From: Flavobacterium sp.
GTDB taxonomy: Bacteria > Bacteroidota > Bacteroidia > Flavobacteriales > Flavobacteriaceae
Assembly (NCBI GenBank): GCA_023253295.1
Contig: JALRGZ010000230.1
Coordinates: forward strand, 1-8,729
DNA length: 8,729 bases
Direction: 5' to 3'
Shown here piece after piece: positions 5,868-8,729 of the stretch. Position 1 is the stretch's first letter. Each line of letters begins with the position of its first letter. A program made the translations under genes and the position numbers. Below the pieces are notes generated by a model. The model did not search any database. It was not told the origin of the DNA and was given only the letters and a program-made list of their open reading frames with translations.

Positions 5868-6572
5868 ATGAGTATATTGTTACAAGCAGATACCCTATCT
5901 GTTGCTGGCGAAAACTTAGCCGAAGCCGTTCCGGTTGAAAAAAAATTATCTATCATTGAACTCCTAACTAGTGGAGGATTAGCAGGTCAGGTTATCATGG
6001 CGGCTTTATTCATCATGCTTTTTGTCGCCTTATATCTTTATTTCGAACGTTTGATGGCTATCAACGCAGCCTCAAAAGTTGATACTAATTTTATGAGCCT
6101 TGTAAAAGACAATATTAAAAATGGACGTATTGATAATGCTAAAATGGCTTGTGCTCACTCACAATCTCCGGTTGCCCGATTAATTGAAAAAGGAATTTCC
6201 AGAATAGGCAAACCTTTGAACGACATCAATACTGCTATCGAGAATGCAGGGAAATTAGAAATAAACAAATTAGAAAAAAATGTTAGTATGCTTGCTACGA
6301 TTTCCGGTGCCGGACCTATGACTGGTTTCCTTGGAACGGTTGTAGGAATGATTCAGGCATTCCATAAAATGGCAACCGCCGGAGGTCAGATTGAAGTAGG
6401 TGCGCTTTCAGAAGGAATTTACACAGCCATGACTACTACTGTGGTTGGTTTGGTTATTGGTATTATCGCTTATGTGGGTTACAACCACTTAGTTGTTAAA
6501 ACGGATAAAATTGTTCACCAAATGGAAGCTAATGCAGTTGACTTTTTAGACTTATTAAATGATCCAGCATAA
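5868..6572 (+). CDS. exbB: ExbB/TolQ/MotA-family proton channel protein
   Basis: This 234-residue inner-membrane protein forms, with ExbD, the proton channel that powers TonB. It has three membrane segments in the family's arrangement: one at about 38-60 (GQVIMAALFIMLFVALYLYF), a cytoplasmic domain at about 65-140, then two helices at about 141-165 and 185-208. The second helix carries GPMTGFLGTVVGMIQAF and the third GIYTAMTTTVVGLVIGIIAY. These match the conserved GxLGTVxGMI and AL-TTxxGLxxaIxA regions that line the channel, including the conserved threonines. The N-terminal 30 residues are variable and polar. TolQ and MotA are the alternatives; ExbB is preferred because exbD and tonB follow directly, with a 2-bp gap to exbD. 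Confidence 0.93.
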   Translation: MSILLQADTLSVAGENLAEAVPVEKKLSIIELLTSGGLAGQVIMAALFIMLFVALYLYFERLMAINAASKVDTNFMSLVKDNIKNGRIDNAKMACAHSQSPVARLIEKGISRIGKPLNDINTAIENAGKLEINKLEKNVSMLATISGAGPMTGFLGTVVGMIQAFHKMATAGGQIEVGALSEGIYTAMTTTVVGLVIGIIAYVGYNHLVVKTDKIVHQMEANAVDFLDLLNDPA

Positions 6573-6574
6573 TT

Positions 6575-6967
6575 ATGAATATAAGAGGAAGAAATAAAGT
6601 TAGCGCCGAATTTAACATGTCATCCATGACGGATATTGTCTTTCTGTTATTGATATTTTTCATGCTAACATCCACTATGGTAACTACAAATGCATTGGAT
6701 TTGGTATTGCCTAAAGCAAAAGGAAAAACGGATAGCAACAAAAACATTGCGGTAAGCATCAATAAAAAATTAGAATATTTCATTGATAAAGAAGCTGTTC
6801 CGGAAGCCGAATTAGAATCTAAATTATTAGCAATGATGGCTACCGATAAAAACAAAGCTATTATATTAAGAGCCGAAGAAGGCGTGCCTATTGAAAAAGC
6901 AGTTGGTGTTTTAGACATTGCTAACAGAAACCAAATAAAAGTTGTTTTAGCCGTAAGACCAAAATAA
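6575..6967 (+). CDS. exbD: ExbD/TolR-family biopolymer transport protein
   Basis: The 130-residue protein has a short cytoplasmic N-terminus, one membrane helix (about 20-41) and a periplasmic domain, the standard ExbD plan. The helix starts with SSMTDIVFLLLIFFMLTS. Asp20 there corresponds to the essential membrane aspartate (Asp25 of E. coli ExbD) that takes part in proton transfer. After the helix come LDLVLPKAKGK and a folded domain ending GVLDIANRNQIKVVLAVRPK, similar to the ExbD C-terminal region. It starts 2 bp after the exbB stop, so translation is probably coupled and the stoichiometry controlled. All expected key features are present. Confidence 0.94.
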   Translation: MNIRGRNKVSAEFNMSSMTDIVFLLLIFFMLTSTMVTTNALDLVLPKAKGKTDSNKNIAVSINKKLEYFIDKEAVPEAELESKLLAMMATDKNKAIILRAEEGVPIEKAVGVLDIANRNQIKVVLAVRPK

Positions 6968-7001
6968 ATCTTACTGCCTTAAAAAAACTGACTTATTCTA
7001 C

Positions 7002-7799
7002 ATGAAATATTTAGAAACAAAAGAAGAGAGAAAATCATTTACTATCACAACTGCTATTTTTGTGATACTGTTTTTCTTGTTCTTATATCTGGGACTTACT
7101 TCTTTAGATCCTCCTCCGGAAAACGGTATTGCCATTAATTTTGGAACAACTGAATTTGGTAGCGGAAACATTCAGCCTACCGAACCTGTACAATCAGCTC
7201 CGAAGCCTACAACGGCAAAACAAGCTACTGCCAGCAATGACGATGTTTTATCACAAGACATTGAAGAAGCTGTTGTCATGAAACAAGCTAAAAAAATTCA
7301 GCCAACCAAAGAAGTAGCTAAAGAAGAAGTTAAAGAAAAACCCAAAGAAAATCCGAAACCATCTAAAAGCACCACAGATGCTTTATCCAGTTTGATAAAC
7401 GGACCAAAATCAAACGGAACTGCTAATGGCGGCGAAGGACCGGATGACAAACCAGGCGACAAAGGAAGCTTAAATGGTAATCCTTATGCCAATACCTATT
7501 ACGGTTCTGGCGGTGGAAGCGGAAACGGAAGCGGCTGGGGATTAAATGGACGTAAAATCAGTTCGCGTGGAAAAGAAGTACAAAAATGCAATGAATCAGG
7601 AACTGTAGTCGTTCAGATTACTGTTAATCGCAACGGAAATGTAATTGCAGCCAAATACACAAAAGGAACAACCAATACTGATCCTTGTTTAATAGAACCT
7701 GCTTTGGCTACAGCCAGAAAATACAAATGGCAACCAGACCCTAATGCTCCTGAAACGCAAATTGGCTTCATCACTGTGAATTTCAAATTAGGAGAATAA
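7002..7799 (+). CDS. tonB: TonB-like energy transducer
   Basis: The 265-residue protein has an N-terminal signal-anchor helix (about 13-33), a long flexible region rich in Pro, Lys and Glu (about 58-123), a Gly/Ser/Asn-rich linker (about 134-182, including GSGGGSGNGSG) and a compact C-terminal domain (about 186-265). The latter contains GTVVVQITVNRNGNVIAAKY and ends with a beta strand, matching TonB-type domains that contact TonB-dependent receptors. Just after the helix comes DPPPENGIAINFG, a segment I associate with TonB proteins of Flavobacteriia. The Ser-x-x-x-His motif of the E. coli TonB membrane helix is absent. Cys196 and Cys229 lie in the periplasmic domain and could form a disulfide. 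Its place after exbB and exbD supports the role. Which receptors it serves is unknown. Confidence 0.9.
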   Translation: MKYLETKEERKSFTITTAIFVILFFLFLYLGLTSLDPPPENGIAINFGTTEFGSGNIQPTEPVQSAPKPTTAKQATASNDDVLSQDIEEAVVMKQAKKIQPTKEVAKEEVKEKPKENPKPSKSTTDALSSLINGPKSNGTANGGEGPDDKPGDKGSLNGNPYANTYYGSGGGSGNGSGWGLNGRKISSRGKEVQKCNESGTVVVQITVNRNGNVIAAKYTKGTTNTDPCLIEPALATARKYKWQPDPNAPETQIGFITVNFKLGE

Positions 7800-7823
7800 T
7801 ATTGGAACAATTTTACAATTAAA

Positions 7824-8729
7824 ATGAATTATCAAGAAACAACTGCCTGGATGTTCAATCAACTTCCAATGTATCAACAACAAGGCGCTTCGGCTTATAA
7901 AAAAGATTTAACCAATACTTTAGCGTTAATAAAACACCTTGATAATCCGCATCAAAATTTAAAATTCGTACATGTTGCCGGCACCAATGGAAAAGGTTCT
8001 ACATCACATATGCTGGCTTCAATTCTTCAAGAAGCGGGTTACAAAGTAGGACTGTATACCTCTCCTCATCTAAAAGATTACAGAGAAAGAATTAAAATCA
8101 ACGGAGAAGAAATTAGCGAAGCATTTGTTTGTGAATTTATCAATTCGAACAAAGCTTTTTTTGAAGCCAATGACATCAGTTTTTTTGAAATGAGCGTAGG
8201 CTTGGCATTTGCTTATTTTGCCAAAGAAAAAGTGGATATCGCGGTTATCGAAGTCGGTATGGGCGGTAGATTAGACGCTACTAATATCATTACTCCATTA
8301 GTTTCAGTGATAACCAATATTGATTTAGACCACACTCAATTTCTTGGCAATACATTAGAATCGATAGCAGCAGAAAAAGCAGGCATCATCAAACCGAATA
8401 TACCGGTTGTAATTGGTGAATACACCAGCGAGACAAAAAATGTTTTTTTAGCCAAAGCCAAAGAAAATAATGCTGAAATTTATTTTGCTGCCGATTTAAT
8501 CTCAGAAAATCTCCCTTCGGATTTAATTGGCGATTATCAGATTCACAACAAAAAAACCGTTTTACAAACCATCAGGCTATTAAACGAAAAAACAGATTTC
8601 AAAATCAACCAACACAATACCGAATCCGGATTACTAAATGTGGTAAAAAACACCCATCTTTTAGGCAGATGGCAACAATTAGGAGAAAATCCTAAAATCA
8701 TTTGTGATACAGCACATAATAAAAACGGG
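7824..8729 (+). CDS. folC: Folylpolyglutamate synthase/dihydrofolate synthase (partial)
   Basis: I translated this frame from the ATG at 7824; it is open for 302 codons to the right window edge, so the C-terminal quarter to third of the usual length (about 410-430) is missing. FolC is a Mur-ligase-type ATP-dependent enzyme that adds glutamate to dihydropteroate or folates in the cytoplasm. Motifs are the P-loop HVAGTNGKGST (50-60), YTSPHL (78-83), VIEVGMGGRLDATN (141-154), ITNIDLDHTQFLG (163-175, with the Mur-ligase His) and EKAGIIK (184-190), whose Lys185 is the expected carbamylated lysine. The C-terminal domain begins near 240 with LLGRWQ and CDTAHNKNG, where many homologues have D-x-AHNP. 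It starts 24 bp after tonB, so co-transcription is likely although the function is unrelated. Confidence 0.94.
   Translation, partial: MNYQETTAWMFNQLPMYQQQGASAYKKDLTNTLALIKHLDNPHQNLKFVHVAGTNGKGSTSHMLASILQEAGYKVGLYTSPHLKDYRERIKINGEEISEAFVCEFINSNKAFFEANDISFFEMSVGLAFAYFAKEKVDIAVIEVGMGGRLDATNIITPLVSVITNIDLDHTQFLGNTLESIAAEKAGIIKPNIPVVIGEYTSETKNVFLAKAKENNAEIYFAADLISENLPSDLIGDYQIHNKKTVLQTIRLLNEKTDFKINQHNTESGLLNVVKNTHLLGRWQQLGENPKIICDTAHNKNG

Noticed and set aside
6529..6918. Long antisense open frame (129 codons) opposite exbD and the end of exbB
   Set aside because: It is the complement of well-conserved membrane protein genes; its translation resembles no family and its hydrophobic stretches mirror the sense-strand helices.
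7613..7810. Minus-strand open frame of 65 codons opposite the tonB C-terminal domain
   Set aside because: It is antisense to the conserved TonB-type domain and nothing supports expression.
1..8729. Mobile element, phage, CRISPR, toxin-antitoxin or RNA gene
   Set aside because: No transposase, integrase, regularly spaced repeats, paired small toxin/antitoxin frames or tRNA/rRNA-like sequence were seen; composition looks uniform throughout.

Overview
The window reads as ordinary chromosome of a Bacteroidota member, most likely a Flavobacterium or a close relative. The pointers are strong AT richness, A-rich leaders instead of Shine-Dalgarno sequences, and an exbB-exbD-tonB trio whose TonB carries a DPP...GIAINFG stretch just after its membrane helix, which I associate with Flavobacteriia. 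The genus is an inference. I see no insertion sequence, phage gene, CRISPR array, tRNA or rRNA.

Left part, minus strand (1-3366). A Crp/Fnr-family regulator (2689-3366) lies just upstream of five tightly packed genes in the same direction: an exported peroxiredoxin/thioredoxin-like protein (2011-2610), a DoxX-type four-helix membrane protein (1622-2008), a DinB/YfiT-type putative metalloenzyme (1129-1617), an NRDE/TANGO2-type protein (431-1141) and an ATP-grasp protein with a hydrophobic N-terminus (1-410, cut by the window edge). Gaps of 2, 4 and 20 bp plus one 13-bp overlap make a single transcript likely. Several of these families are tied to thiol or redox chemistry, so a stress or thiol-handling operon is a reasonable but unproven reading. 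This is the least explained part of the window.

Middle (3401-5775). An acyl-CoA dehydrogenase (minus) and anmK (plus), a kinase that recycles cell-wall anhydro-N-acetylmuramic acid, diverge from a 167-bp control region. That region holds a perfect 10-bp inverted repeat with a 20-nt spacer, plus a T9 and an A9 tract.

Right part, plus strand (5868-8729). exbB, exbD and tonB encode an inner-membrane energy-transducing complex for TonB-dependent outer-membrane transport. They are followed closely by folC (folylpolyglutamate/dihydrofolate synthase), which runs off the right edge. exbB and exbD are 2 bp apart, tonB follows after 34 bp and folC after 24 bp, so one operon is likely.

I did not find a clearly novel system. 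The best candidates for a second look are the regulator plus five-gene cluster on the left and the inverted repeat between the acyl-CoA dehydrogenase gene and anmK.
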